A stretch of 64,000 bases of DNA from Myrica gale (taxonomy: Eukaryota > Streptophyta > Magnoliopsida > Fagales > Myricaceae): positions 8,206,001 through 8,270,000 of the forward strand of contig OZ005618.1 of NCBI GenBank assembly GCA_963930655.1. Reading direction: 5' to 3'. Below are positions 23,477 through 36,999 of this stretch, in pieces (the stretch's first letter is position 1; every line of letters starts with the position of its first letter). Under the pieces are notes generated by a model, which did no database searches, was not told where the DNA came from, and saw nothing but the letters and a program-made list of their open reading frames with translations. Position numbers and translations under genes: made by a program.

Positions 23477-26400
23477 ATCGGTACCAAGATCTGGGAAGAA
23501 TTCTGGTTCACGCGTTATTTGTTACTTTGTCTATTGCATGACTTAGTGCAGTGCATCTTTTCTGAAGTGGCAAATTGGCACCTCCAAAATGAAACGTTTT
23601 TTTTGCTCCCTATACAATATTTGGAGTCCAAACTATTTCTCGTTTTGGGAATTGATCTTGGATGGTATCTTTTGGGTCCCTCGGCGTCTGGCACTCCTTT
23701 TTCTTCTCTTTTTGGGTTCTCTTCCGCCCATCTATTCGCCCCCGGGGGGTCGAGCATTTACGAGAGAGAGAGAGAACAACGGAAACGACTGTAAATGTTA
23801 TCTTGGTAGGCGAGTCTCTCCTCACCTGCTGCGTCGTTAGTGAACCGGGTTTTCTGACTGAAGGTCTTTTGGTTGATCTCATGACGAAGACAGGCGGCTT
23901 CATGAGCTAGTTTCCAAATGATTTTTTACTAATGCCATGTTTCTGGTTTAGCAAGGAAAAACAGAGCAATTATGAGAACGGAAACCTTAAAATCACTTGA
24001 TGTTCTAATCATAGGTTTTAATATATTTTTTTGACACGTGAAATGATAATTTTATTTTCATAATTTTTTTAGTTGCAATATGACAACAAATAATAGTTTG
24101 AGGTGCAAAATATTAAGATCCTATGATTAGAGAGTACAAAGTGTATTTTTCTTTATTTTGTTATTGTGGATCCAAATTAGAAGACTCATGAATTTTGGTT
24201 TATGAAAAAACGAAGAGATGGTTGATGTAAATGAATTTTTTTATGTTTATTGTAATGGAAAGAGGTGAATCGATGGAAAATGAGATTATTTTATTAGATC
24301 AAAATTTTGGGATGATCAAATTTTTTGTGAGTGGTTACATGCATGATGAGATTAAAAAATTAAGCTCATACTGGTATGGAAATAATAAATTGTCTTCGCT
24401 AATAATGTGGTGCCAGATATAATAAATGCAATAATTTAATGGAAAAGCTAATTTGGTAAGCTTTGTTTCTTACATGAATGTTTATGTGGTAGTTGATATC
24501 CCCTCACTATTTACATAAACTTCCCCACCGTATTGCCCTAAAGTACTTGGAACTCTCCCTTGTTGTCTTGCCTTTGGACCTACAATCTTTGAGCCCTTTA
24601 GGGTTAATTAAGGAAGGTAGTTGATTCGGTTGTTGGCATGTAGTTGTCTTTAACAAGCTTTGAGCAGGATTAATCTTGCAAAGAAGAAATCCTCAAGTAC
24701 GTAGTACGTTGTCCCTTGGGCCTTTGTAAAGAAAAAGAAAGGAAAGACATAAATTATTCTCAGGAGGCAGGCAGGCAGACTGACATCGTGATTGGGGGCA
24801 TGCATTTGGGGCTTGGGGGGTGCCTTAAGACAAAGGAAGTACTTAGAAAATGATGCCAACGTGCTTGCTTAGGTGGTAGAGAAACTCCGATCTGAAAGCC
24901 TTTTTCTCTAGGAGATTGCGTAAAGTAGAAGTCTGGGATTTGCAGGCACGCAGATTTGATGAACAGGTTTAAGTGAAATGGTCCCTACGTCCAACCACCG
25001 GTTTGGTAAAGACCCGGCAAGGTTTTCGATGATTGCCTGCATGCCAGCTTCGGTACACTTATCATAGAAGATCAGCAGTACTTTGCAGCGGAATTCCTGA
25101 TTCTATGGAGTACTTTTGAGTCACTTTGAATGGAAACAAATCTACCAGAGCGAGGAAAATGAAAATTTTGATATGCTAGAATCTAGAAATGAGTGATGAT
25201 AATTCTGCATTCGTGCTTAAGATAATAACAATTAATCTTTTTTTTAAATAACGAAGGAAATTCGCTGCACCTCTGTACATTAGATTTGGATTAATCGATC
25301 TGACCTAGTTTGATTGCATTTAATAAGTTTACGCTACTGCAAATACTGGAAAGACTAGTTTAGAGTAGCTAATCTCAGAGGATATGATTATCTACCCCTA
25401 TTTACAGTGTAGATATAAGCATCATCACATGATCAGTCGCAGATTGCAGATTGGCTTTGTTTGTGCTTGCTCGTATGGTTGGTTCTTAGGGAAAACAAAG
25501 CATCGGATCTACAAGCGGCGCCGAGCAAAGCTTGTGAACTACGAACATATAACATAGATTAATAATCAAATGAAAGATTCAAGACAGAAGAGATTAACAT
25601 TAAAAGAAACACAAAGTTCAAAGTAGTTTTATATAACATCTACGTACCACAAAGTCCGATCGATAGTGCATCTTTATCGAATGACTGCAGGAATATTTTC
25701 TCATTACAATATATATATAACATTCTTTCATAGGAAAAAAAACTTCACGTGAAAAGCTATGTGAAATCTTAAAGAATGTTGCAGTTATAATATTCTAATT
25801 AACACGAGTAAAAACATTCTCCATGACGGACTTTTATCTTTCATTTTCCACCAACGAGTTATCCACTTCGCTGACAAGCTTGTCTCTTGCTTGCTTAAAG
25901 GTTCCATGTCCCTCAACCTCAAGTCACTGTCCATTTATTCCACACTACTGCTGGTCTTCAATATCGCTGAAAAATCATACATCAGGTGCGGTTCTGCTGC
26001 CCGACAGCGTAACATGCTGCGAGATGTTGGTCTAGTGCTGCACTAATGGGAAAATAACCTTTTATTTATCACTATTTGATCTCCACCTACACAATGCCCC
26101 ACAATAAATGTTGTAATACTGACCCTTCAATACATTTTTTCAAATTAGAGGGCCGCGGTTAAGATTGACTATGAGCGAAGTCATGTTTATTCATTTATGT
26201 GGAAATACATTTTGGGTCCATGAAATTTGATTTAGGATCGATTTTTATCCCCCAAGAACTTCAAAGATGTAATGTGATATATCTTTCTGTAGATGCAGCC
26301 ATGAATTGAATTGCACATGTAACAGTGTCATAATCTGACCTATATAGTGTGTCTATATATATATACTGCTGGAAAGAATGATATCATTGGTATGTTTTAT

Positions 26401-29400
26401 ATTTGTTGCAGAACGGACCTGAATAACTTCAATTTCATGGATAAAAATCAAATATGAATGTATCTTTGGGGATAAGAATATATTCTAGGCTTTATTTATT
26501 CATTTATTTTTAGTTATCGGGTCACATGCATCCGTTGTCTATATACGGACCTCGAGTTTTTGACAAATCAGATGATCATGTATTATTTTCTAGAATCACA
26601 TGGAGGGAAGGTGCATAGATAAGGATTGGAATGGATTAATTTTATAAATAGATATTTGGTGGGCCACATTTACTTATCCCCTTTGCCAAGTTTTGACCCA
26701 TGCACCCACACGCAGCTTCTGGCTGCGCATGCATGTGTAGCCTGTGGTTCCTCTTTCTTCTCGCGCCCACTGCTTGAGTCTTCTTGCCCCCAAGCATCCA
26801 AACGCAGCTTTTTAAGGGGCTCTCTTTAGTACTCTTGCTTTCATATACGTCACACAGCATGTGATAGAATCATCCCTCAAAGCAAATTGAACGCTATCCT
26901 GTAAACGACATTAATATCGCATCCCATATGGTACTTCTAAGTACGTCTCTCTGTAACGACAACCATTTGAGATAATTAGAGTCCAATGTGAACTACAAGC
27001 TATACGAAACTACCCATTTTCCGGGTACTTTCTTGTCTGGTGAGTATTAGGAGAAAGGTTGTCAAATGTAGAACAAATTGATCATTCATGCATCATGTGT
27101 AAAGCACTTAGTCTAATTCAAACGTTAAGTATGATTGGAGGAAGAATTAGCAGTACTCTAGGTGTGCTAAAGAAAAGATTGCACGACTTTTTTACAAGTC
27201 ACAAGATCATGAAAAGCAGTCACGAATTGTTATGATCCCTAATTGGCCAGTCCAAGCTAGCCCTTTCTCAGTACCAAATTGTCAGTGACTCAGTGAAGAC
27301 TGCCCAAAAGTCTACCAATTTCCAGCAATCAAGCCTAGACTGATGGCATCAGATACCAGGCCAACATGCCGTGTTATCCCCGACGATATCTCTCACATGA
27401 GGTGAGCAACATGGTGGTTGTGGAATGGGAGACTTATGACCAAAGCAAAAGTTATTCAAAGTCGGATACCAATATGTTGAAAATCAAAGTCAGCTGAAGT
27501 GGCAGGTTTTCCATACAATAACTCACCTACCTAATCAACCGGCGCCGAATTAGTTATGCATGCACATGGGTCCAGGTTTCTCAAAATGTAAATTTTATTA
27601 TCTGAACTTTTGTCAATGCGATACTAACTACTACGTACACATGTGGGGAATGCAGATTTTAGGTACAATTTTTAACAATGTTTCGTCATGTTTTTTGCAG
27701 TCAAATTCAGACCTTGTTTTAAGGTTGTACATGGAGATGCCGACAGTGGTTTGTTTACATTGCCTTGAGAATTAAGGTCAGAAGCTTTTATACGTTAATT
27801 TGTACTTTACCAAGGCCGCCAAAATTCATCAACTAATTGATATACATAGGATCTATCGAGCTTGTCAAATTTCAATCTGGGTTTATTTATATGCAGGGCT
27901 TAATCCCATAATTTGTACGCTATAAGATGGACAGCATGGACCAGTTAATAATATAAGTGGTTGGAATTGACAAGTTCATGTAGCATGTTTTGGTTGGTAG
28001 GTTCATTATTCTCCCCCTACATGTTTGTCACTAGAATCTAGTTACCTGTTGAGAGAAAACTAGCCCCACTGCCATTGTCAAAGCTCCCCTCGGCAGAGGG
28101 AATCCTGATCATGAGTCTTGTCTTATAATTGCTGTCTCCATTTGTCTCGCCCTAAAATGTTGAGAGCAAATTGAACAAGTTGTCACGTTTGGAATTATTG
28201 AAAATTATTGGTCTAACAGAAAATGATTTCTTGGTTACTATAAGTGTAAATTATTTATAAAAAAAATAAATGTATTTTCAAGAAATGCTACCCTATAATC
28301 TTAATTTCCCATAATTTTTTCTTGTTTCTCCATATGTTCCTCGTCTTTTTATTTTCTTATATCATCTCTCTCACATCTCACCTTCTCATGCAGCAGCATC
28401 CTCCCCTTCACCCTCGGCCTCTCCCCTCCAATCCTTCCAAATCTTGAATGATGTTCGAAATTCAAAAGAACTAGCTAGGCGGAGGAGCCATATAATGTGG
28501 GAAAAAAAAAGCCTGGAGTACATGCATGTTTAAGGGGAAACTTCCCTCGTCGTCCTCAATCACATTCATATTGCCATCATCACCTTCCTCTCATTCCTCT
28601 TTTACTCATTCAAACTATACAATCATGACTGGCACTAGTAACCTCTAAGGATTTTCAACACGGCCTTCTTCCGCTATAAGTGAAGCTTTTTTAATAAAAT
28701 CCAATTTATCCGGACATACAGTCATTTTTTTTTCTAAAATTATTAACAAAAAAAACAGAGGGAGAATTCGAAATATATATGAAGCAAGTTCTGTAAGCTT
28801 GACCATGCTTTTCCTTCAAATAATTAAGGACGTAGAAGGTGAGAGATTCCATAGCATGACATTGACTATGAATGCCGAACAAATGATACCAAGTTAGTTA
28901 ATAACAGTAAGCGAGGATAGTACTGCATGTGGTCGTAGAATCAAAAGTAGGAAATTGATTAGAAAGTAATTAGTTATCTTAAATGCTTTGAGTCCATTAG
29001 GAGTCAAATAGAAGCAGTCCAAGAAGACAGCTATACATATAGCCGCAACAAACACCATTGCTTATAATGACAAAAATGTTTTGACAAAAGATATTACAAG
29101 ACAAAAACCAGATCCATTGCAGCCAAGACGATAGCAGGATAGTACAAGCGGAAGCCGTACGTACTATAAAATATATATGCTAGGAATTAATTTTTCTGCT
29201 TAGGTTGAATCAGACATAAAATATGAGTAATAATATTGTGCATATCAATAAGAAATTTATATATTCTTTCCTACGCGAGCTCCCAGTACAAGACTGATCT
29301 CTCGCTCTCTCTCTCTCTCCATACACATACTAAACATCTAGTATAGGCAAAGCTAAATAGAAGACAAGAAGTGTGTTATAAACGACTAAACGAGCTCTAT

Positions 29401-31751
29401 AAATTTAAACAATTCCTAACAAGAAACAAAAGTTAACTCCATAGCCATATCTACTTCGCCCACGCGGCCACGCCCAACGAACATCTGTGGACTTGTGGGG
29501 TGACTTATTCCTTTTCTGTATTTGACATTGTGAGGTATATATATAAATCAAGAAGAAATGATTTGGAATCACATGGTTGCGAGTAAGGCCTAAGCAGCAC
29601 TCCTCTAATTAGAAGCAATCATGAACCCCCTGTCAGGCTGGCCCCGCGTGCATCAAATCTTTCCACCCTCCTCTGGCATGCCCATCTATTCGTACGTGCA
29701 TGGTAGTCCATGGATTTTTCTTTTTCTTTTTCTAAAAAAAATTCGAAAATTACTTGCCCAAATAATTCTTTTGGTTTTTAATCTTTTTAAAGTTAACCTA
29801 GAGGTTGGATAGACATATTTTTTTTGGATTTCCTTGTTTTTCTCCTCCACAGAAATTGAGCAATATAAAATGAACTTCTAGATAGTATTTATCGCGGTTA
29901 AAAGCAGAAATATTGACATTGAAGTAAGCCAATAGAAAAACTAAAGAAAGAAGCTGAGAGAGGGCGACGATTGATCTAAAGGTAAACTTGATATAGTGGC
30001 AATCTTGTGGTAAAAAGCTGTAAACAAAGACAACATTATTTGCCTTTTTCTTGGAGGCAGGAGAAAAAGGAAATAGCAAAAACTCCCTTTGATATGGTTC
30101 GTCCACGTTGTTCGAATAAGGAAGCTTTTCTGAAAGATGTCAAGCGTGGCCAGCACATGGGGGAATGAATGACTTCATTCGTGGACGTGACAACCTCAGC
30201 ACTCACGAGTTAGAAGCCGGCCAGCTGCCTGCAGTACTACTGCGAGAGTCACGCAGCCAATCCTTTTCACCAAATTTTCTCAATACGGCCATTTTCACAT
30301 GATCTACCTTCCTTCACACGTAGAAAAGTAGTAGGTCACAACTAATTAACGAAGTGGGGTTCTTATCAGTTGCACTCAAATGCGTAGTGTGCGTACCGTC
30401 TTGTCTTGGGTTGAAAGAAAAGACGCCGAGGAGTTTCCCAACTCACAATCATGCATGCATGTTCTTGCTTCGGGAAGTTATCCGAAGAGATCAGTTTTAT
30501 ACTCTATCGGTTTACTTTACATTCGCCTAACTTCTTTTTCTTGCAGCCCTACTTTATCACTTAAAATCTTAAAACAATACCTAATATATTGACAAAAGAT
30601 AACCTGCTGGAATGCGACTTTACCACATGAGATATCTAATCGAACTTAAATTCTGCAATCCGACTTTGTTTAGCTGCTGCACCTTACTTTCTAGCACAAA
30701 ATCCAAACCTCTCTACTTTTCATGGAAAAATAATATACCATGTTGACAAACTAAGAAAGTTCCTACGAGACAAAGACAGTTTAGGTGTACTGTGCCGATC
30801 ATCATCTTCCTAAGGATAGTTAGGCATCCAAAGTATCCACCTTAATGTAGCTAGCTAGGCTTGTTTAGTACTACAATACTATATGGAGAAGTAGGCTTTT
30901 TTTTAGCTGTTTTCTAACGAGCATGCTCCGGCCTTTTTTAGCTGTTTTCTAACGAGCATGCTCCGGCCTTTTTTAGCTTTTTTTTTAAAAGTTAATTAAA
31001 GAGAAAAAAAACCTTTTATGTTGAGATAAGACAAACTTCACTCAATTAAAAACCCACCATCAATAAATTTGGATAATTGGATTCAATCCTAAATGAAAAC
31101 TCAAATATTCACTAGAATGGTTTATTCTTACAACGGCTTAATAAAATAATTTTAAAATAATTTCTTTTTTTTCTATTAAATTTTTTTATCACAAAATTTA
31201 GGCGCCAAATACCTCGCATGGAAGGTTAAAAATGATTGACGTACATTGAAAAGGTGAAGTAAAAGGCAAGAGAGAATCCAATTGTGTGTACGCGTGTGGC
31301 TCGAGATTGTGTGAGTGTGGCCCGCGAACAGGGTAAACCCCGGCGCGGCATATGGACCGATGATTACGGAGATTGAAGTGGGTCCCAAAGCTCACGTTGG
31401 ATGCTCGTTCCCTCAGACCTCAGACAGTGTTTGCTAGTTAGCTGTCTTTTACTCCTCCGGGCATCATATTGGAGTGAGGGGTTTGGAATTTGGATTGGAT
31501 CCATCTCATACGAGTCATACCCCATTCAATCTTTCGTGGATCCATCTCACCAAAATAATCTCAAAAATCACAGCCGCTCATCACGCCTTAACTTCCGATT
31601 GACGCAAACCCACTCCCCCAGATCTATTCCCTTCCTACTTGTGTGTACTGAATCGTACAAAGCTCTACGTTATGTTTTCTTCTTCCCCATACTGCCCTTT
31701 TTATCATAGTCGTGATGTCACATCACCTCAGCATGACAGTCAGTATTTTTT
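23477..31751. other. Long spacer between the DCD and expansin genes
   Basis: The first few hundred bases should contain the DCD 3' UTR. Beyond that, translated frames are short and match no family. A degenerate repeat near 23995-24150 has MULE-MITE-like phrases. A CT microsatellite lies near 29300-29320. No RNA gene was recognised on either strand, including the common conserved plant microRNAs looked for by eye. Confidence 0.4.
30905..30974. repeat. Tandem repeat, two 35-bp units
   Basis: The unit AGCTGTTTTCTAACGAGCAT continues with GCTCCGGCC and a T run. It occurs twice in direct succession without visible differences, with a partial third start (AGCTTTTTT). It is a recent local duplication in noncoding spacer. 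Confidence 0.85.
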
Positions 31752-31898
31752 GAATTCTCACCGTATAAAAATTCTATAACCAAACATCATTTTAACCTCA
31801 CATAAAAATAACTTTAACACGCATACCAATAAAGTTAACATCATCTAAAAATTCTCAAAACATAAAAAATCATCACAACACTCTTCACCGAACACCCT
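31752..31898. repeat. MITE remnant related to 11775-11991
   Basis: The phrases CGCATACCAATAAAGTTAAC and CATCTAAAAATTCTCAAAAC match, in complement, the interior of the MITE at 11775-11991. They also match a short copy at 42902-43014. The right end abuts the Tourist-like element at 31903, with only the TAA duplication between them. Confidence 0.5.
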
Positions 31899-31902
31899 CT
31901 AA

Positions 31903-32100
31903 GGCTCCGTTTGCATAATAAAGTTTTACTCATCCTAAAATTTTAACACAATAAAAAATTACAATATAATCTCTCTCCTCCCCTCAAATAATTATTTTTC
32001 ACTACAAAAAATATAAAAAATTATCTCTCTCTTCTCTTTTTCATCAACCCCAATACCTAAAATTTTAACAACCCTAAAATTTTACTTCTTAAACACAACC
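31903..32100. mobile_element. Tourist-like MITE (198 bp)
   Basis: The terminal repeats read inwards as GGCTCCGTTTGCATAATAAA and GGTTGTGTTTAAGAAGTAAA, the Tourist/PIF-Harbinger style. The trinucleotide TAA flanks both ends (31900-31902 and 32101-32103), the duplication expected of this superfamily. The interior is AT-rich and noncoding. Further AT-rich sequence of similar style continues at 32205-32380 without clear ends. Confidence 0.7.
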
Positions 32101-32991
32101 TAAATGACACAAGTAGATTAAAACCTGTAAAAACGTCCCTGTATCACGTTTCATACACTCGTCTTACTCTATACCAAACCCAAAGTTACAATGGTATTTG
32201 TGTACACTAAAATTTTACCAAAATTTTAACATCATTACATTCTCATTCACTCTTTTTACTTTTTCTCTAACTTTTTTCACTTTTTATTAACTTTTTCAGT
32301 TACTATTTCATTCTCTCCTTATTTGTTACTAACTTTTTTTTATTTTTTCATTCTCTTTTACCCCAAAATTTACTTAAAAAAACGCCACTAAAAATTTCGA
32401 AAGGGGACACTACGAATAAGTAATATAACCCTCGACTCCTTTATATTTGTTTTGTTGTTTTTTTCTGCGGGTTTTATGAATTTTTTCTTCCTCTTTGAAC
32501 TTACCTTATTGGCAAGAGACAAAGTAAAACGCGTATTTGGTGTTGAAATAGCAAAAACAAGTTGAACTCCTACAAAAACTTTTATGAAATAAAAGAAAAG
32601 GAGGATGCGCAGAGCTTCTTCCACACGCCTAAAGAGCGTGAACAACACAGTCTACCATAAATTGGGAGATGCAATTTCTTTTGTTTCGGGTGGACCCAGC
32701 TTATCCGTACATTATTCAATACAATTGGAGTGTAATAAATACGCGCTGGAGAGGGAGGGTGGGTAGGACCCAGTGGGTAGGGTTTTACGATTTTGTACCC
32801 TTTAAACAAAGAGGAAAATGATGGGTATGTTTGAAAATTCCAAATTTTGCCCCTGTAGCCATTCCAGGGCCTCCATAAGTACTCCACCACCCTCTCCCTG
32901 AACCCCTCATCCCCAATCTCCCTCGCTCTCTATTTCTCCTTTTCTCCCTCTCTCTCTTCCTTCCCTGTTTGTTTTGTAGTGTTAGAGAAAA
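32101..32991 (+). promoter_or_regulatory. Expansin upstream region
   Basis: This is noncoding. The first part is a degenerate MITE-like AT-rich stretch. Immediately before the expansin start codon, 32884-32970 is strongly pyrimidine-rich (CTCTCCCTCTCTCTC), typical of plant core promoters and leaders. No canonical TATA box was found, so the promoter may be of the pyrimidine-patch type. Confidence 0.4.
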
Positions 32992-35828
32992 ATGGCGGTG
33001 TTGAGTGTGGTGTGCATTGCCTCTCTTATCTCATTGATGTGGATTGCTGAAGCCAGAATCCCAGGGGTTTACAGTGGGGGTGCCTGGCAAGGCGCTCATG
33101 CTACCTTCTATGGAGGCTCTGATGCCTCCGGCACTATGGGTATTGAACCCATTTCACTGTCTATTTTTGTTCTTTCAATCTTCGAGTACCATACCTATGC
33201 AAACCGTCGACAGTTTATCACTGCATTTGTAAAATTCTGCAAGACAAAACAGAGTCCCCTGTTTTGACCATTTTAGCACTAGTTTTGTCGTACTTGGGGC
33301 TGTTCTAGTTCTGGGTTGGGCCTGGAGAGTTCACATTATTGCTATTATTAAGTTTCTTTATGCAGTCTCCTACTAACCCGGGAAAGGCACAGTAGCTCAT
33401 TGCTGCTGGTAGAAAAATCTACCTTCTTGCCTGTTTATTTAGGGAATCTTTGAGGACCCACTTGAAAATCTGTATTCTGTGGTCCAACTTTGAAATCCCC
33501 ACCTTATTTTGTTGAGCTTTTTAAGTCATTGTCAACATTAACCAACTCAATTACTCTTTTGGCGTTTCCATAAACACTATGTTGGAGGCAAAGTACCTAA
33601 ATTATTCGTCCTGATAGTAATCTTAACCCCACTAAATGTGTACTGTCACTCTCTACAGGTGGAGCCTGTGGATATGGTAACCTCTATAGCCAAGGCTACG
33701 GCGTTAACACAGCTGCCCTTAGCACAGCACTGTTCAACAGTGGACTGAGCTGCGGTGCTTGCTTTGAGATCAAGTGCGCAAACGACCCAACTTGGTGCCA
33801 CTCGGGCAGCCCATCAATCCTCATCACAGCAACCAACTTTTGCCCACCGAACTATGCCCTCCCCAACGACAATGGAGGCTGGTGCAACCCTCCTCGCCCT
33901 CACTTCGACCTCGCCATGCCCATGTTCCTCAAGATTGCCGAGTACCGCGCTGGAATTGTCCCCGTCTCCTACCGCAGGTAAGCACCTCCTCCCTTACACT
34001 GGCTTGCCAAATTTCACCCAACTCAAAACTGTGAACTTCCCGTGATTTTTTTTTGGTTCTTTCCGCGCTCAATTTTTATTTATTTCTTAAAGCAAAGAGA
34101 AGAAAATATAGTCGATAATTGAACTGTTCCTTTACAATATGGGTGCTACTGCTACATTTTAGTGGCTTGTGGGTCAGAGTCAGACAGTGGTGGTCCATAT
34201 GAGTCGGATTATGGTGCGGATCTTTATTGCCTTCGTCAGATCCTTGGTGGGGGCTTTTACTCCCCCGTCGCTTAGTTACCGAAACACCCACCCCATAGCT
34301 TTCGACTCTTTGACGTCTAGGTGTCGGTGCTCTTTAATGGTCCCCTATAACTGTTTGTGCATCTTTTTGCTAAGTTGGGCCTTTGTACCCTTTTTGGGTC
34401 ACTTTCTGCGGTTTCTTTTTAATCCATCTGGTCCATAATCTTGAAAGACCATTCAAAGGAAGCTGGTCCTTCATTGTTTAACCTTATATACCTATGTTCA
34501 ACCTGTGTGAGATCAAAATAATACCTAAATACTCTACTTGTCTAGAGAAAGTCCATTTTTTACACAGAGGAAGGACCAAATGGTAATAATGACCTTACTT
34601 TCTGGTACCACTTGAACCCATGTCCTTTTAGGGCGTGCATGTTGACACATGCATGCATAGGAGCTAGTTGGCCTTATGGGCAAAAAAAAAATGTTGAAAA
34701 TTTGTGGAATTTTTTTGTCCAATCAAACGTGGGCTAGAGTTCAATTGTGAACTTTTGTCACACAGATTTGATTGGTCTACATATATATCAATATCATGGA
34801 TGAAAATATTATTTTTTATTTGATTCCAAAAGCAAAGTCTAACCCTATTGGATATTAGCTATTTTTTACCCTTTGGACTGCATTAGAGGCCTAATTTTGT
34901 AGGCATCTTCTTGCTCTTTTATACTTGTTAAAGGTGCAACTGTGCAAGACATTAATGTTGGTTGGATTGCCAATAAGATTGCACTAATGGAAAAAGCCCA
35001 AATCCAAGCTAACAATGCGCATGTTTAACTGCAAACGCTGTCGTTTAGCGGGATCCTTAAGGGCAAAGTTCCTGCTGAACATGCTGGGTGACGCGGACCC
35101 GACCTAACTGAAGGCTAATCCGCACAATATATTTAATGTATTAATAAAACCCCAAACCACTGCTTTTGCTTTGATCGATGTGTTCGATCTAGTCGGAAGA
35201 TCCGGACCGTTCCGTACTTTTAGACGGGATGATCAGAGGGACACACTGAACCACGCGCATGATTGTGGTGGTCTTCTTTGTCCAGACCACTGAAGCACGG
35301 GACACACACACGCACAGTCTCCAAAGTAGGAGACTCGTCGATTAATGTGAAGAACAAAAATACCGGTTTCTGATTTGTTCACGCGCTGACTCTGTGCCCC
35401 ACCTAAAATCACGGTCCTTGTTCCGCGCTAATGTCCCGGAAAATTATATTAAAAAGAAAATAACTTTGTTTTCCCTATGATCAGAATGCCCTAACCAATT
35501 TCGTCTTTATTTACGCAGGGTGCCATGCCGTAAGCAGGGAGGGATCAGGTTCACCATCAACGGGTTCCGTTACTTCAACCTGGTTTTGATCTCCAACGTT
35601 GCGGGCGCAGGGGATATCGTGCGCGTGAGCGTGAAGGGCACGAGGACTGGCTGGATGAGCATGAGCCGCAACTGGGGTCAGAACTGGCAGTCAAACTCCG
35701 TGTTGGTGGGGCAGTCTTTGTCGTTTAGGGTCACGGGGAGCGACAGGCGCACCTCCACCTCGTGGAACATTGTCCCGGCCCATTGGCAGTTCGGTCAGAC
35801 TTTCACCGGCAAGAATTTCAGAATTTGA
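32992..35828 (+). CDS. EXPA: Alpha-expansin, three exons, 258 aa
   Basis: The coding exons are 32992-33139, 33659-33977 and 35519-35828. They have GT-AG junctions, total 777 nt and keep frame throughout. Alpha-expansins loosen cell walls by disrupting cellulose-xyloglucan contacts without hydrolysis, and they are secreted. A signal peptide of about 22 residues ends before ARIPGVY. The GH45-like domain carries [14 protein letters not shown], the Cys framework ([14 protein letters not shown]) and the HFD motif at 131-133. The C-terminal cellulose-binding domain ends in [15 protein letters not shown]. Length and intron positions fit the EXPA family. Sequence style is closest to the EXPA4 group as recalled, which needs a phylogeny. 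The second intron (1.54 kb) is long for an expansin but shows no insertion with clear ends. Confidence 0.95.
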
Positions 35829-36342
35829 TGGGAAAAAAAGAAAGTCAACATTATAGAATTACCGCCATGGCCTATTTCCATTTTTACCCTCTTGGCGCCA
35901 GTTTTTCAAATGCTGCTTTTTGACTGGGTATTGGATAATGTGGAAGTGTGTTGGAGCAATAAAGGGTGTGGAATTGGGGAGGGTTTTGGTAGGAAAAGAT
36001 AGAAAGAGTGGGTTTTTTTTTTTTAATATTGGTTGGTCTTTTTGGGGGTGTGTGAATCTGTGATTCAGTGGGGGGCTTGTGGAGTTGTATTATAACTCTG
36101 TAACGTAAAAGAGCGCATGGAAAAAAAAGTTTAGGGTTTAAGGCTGAGGCGGCTGCAAAAGACTGTAGCCCGCAGCTTATAATGCTAGTAGTTTTATATA
36201 TAGCATGATGATAATCTTATTTGAGAAGTGTGTACTAATTTATATAGTGGAATTGGAGAGTATTTTGGTTTTACTTCAATGTTTAATTAGCATATTATTC
36301 GGTTAATTTTTTTTAGGTAATTCCTTATTCGGGTCAATTTTT
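35829..36342. other. Expansin 3' region
   Basis: Noncoding sequence follows the TGA. It includes T-rich and AT-rich tracts and should hold the expansin 3' UTR and polyadenylation signals. No specific signal could be fixed. Confidence 0.4.
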
Positions 36343-36503
36343 GCGCATTTTATTAATCTCAAGAATCTCAAGATTAAGGTGTATAAGCTTCATATAATCA
36401 ATCCTAAAGAGATTCGAATCAGTTGGCGCATTTTATTAATCTCAAGAATCTCAACGTTACCGTATAAGCCTCATATAATCCTAAAGAGATTCGAACCAAT
36501 GAT
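36343..36503. repeat. Tandem duplication, about 80-bp units
   Basis: Unit one begins GCGCATTTTATTAATCTCAA at 36343 and unit two begins identically at 36426. Both end around AAAGAGATTCGAA(T/C)C. They differ by scattered changes and a few missing bases, so the duplication is not recent. The GATTCGAACC-like end resembles a tRNA B-box in complement, but no cloverleaf can be drawn. Confidence 0.75.
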
Positions 36504-36551
36504 CTTTAGAGAGTAAATTTAAGGTAGAGGATCTTTTCATTATAAAAATAA

Positions 36552-36905
36552 AGGTTATATACATTTTGCTTCCTTATTTTTGGAGTCATTTATATTTTGC
36601 ACTCCGATGTATTATTTTTGACACATTGGACTCATAAAGTTACACATTTTTTAATTTGTACTATATACTCAAATTGCCCGTCAATTTAAACGGATTTCGT
36701 CAAAATTTTTACATATGCTTTCCTTATCTTTGAGGGTATTTACACATTGTCTCCCTTATCTTTGAGAGTTCTTTCTCATTGCGCTCCACGTTTTGATGAA
36801 AAACCGTCTAAATTGATGAAAAAATGTGTAAGTTAAGGGGTCCATTTGTCAAAAATAATACATCGAGGTACAAAGTATAAATTACTCTAAAGATAAAAAA
36901 GATAA
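36552..36905. mobile_element. MULE-type foldback MITE related to 18843-19199
   Basis: It starts AGGTTATATACATTTTGCTT, close to the terminus of the MITE at 18843. Internal arms at about 36582-36655 and 36815-36890 are inverted copies sharing the block CGATGTATTATTTTTGACA. A 9-bp target duplication could not be fixed, so the limits are approximate. Confidence 0.55.
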
Positions 36906-36999
36906 AAGGTCAAAGATTTTTCAAGGATAATACGAAATCCGACTCTCACGTGGGAAGCTCACAGTCAAAGGCTTTCCAAAGAATTTCAAAGGCAATTGG

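Noticed and set aside
36400-36495. GATTCGAACC-like strings suggesting tRNA genes
   Set aside because: They belong to an 80-bp tandem repeat and no A-box or cloverleaf can be placed.
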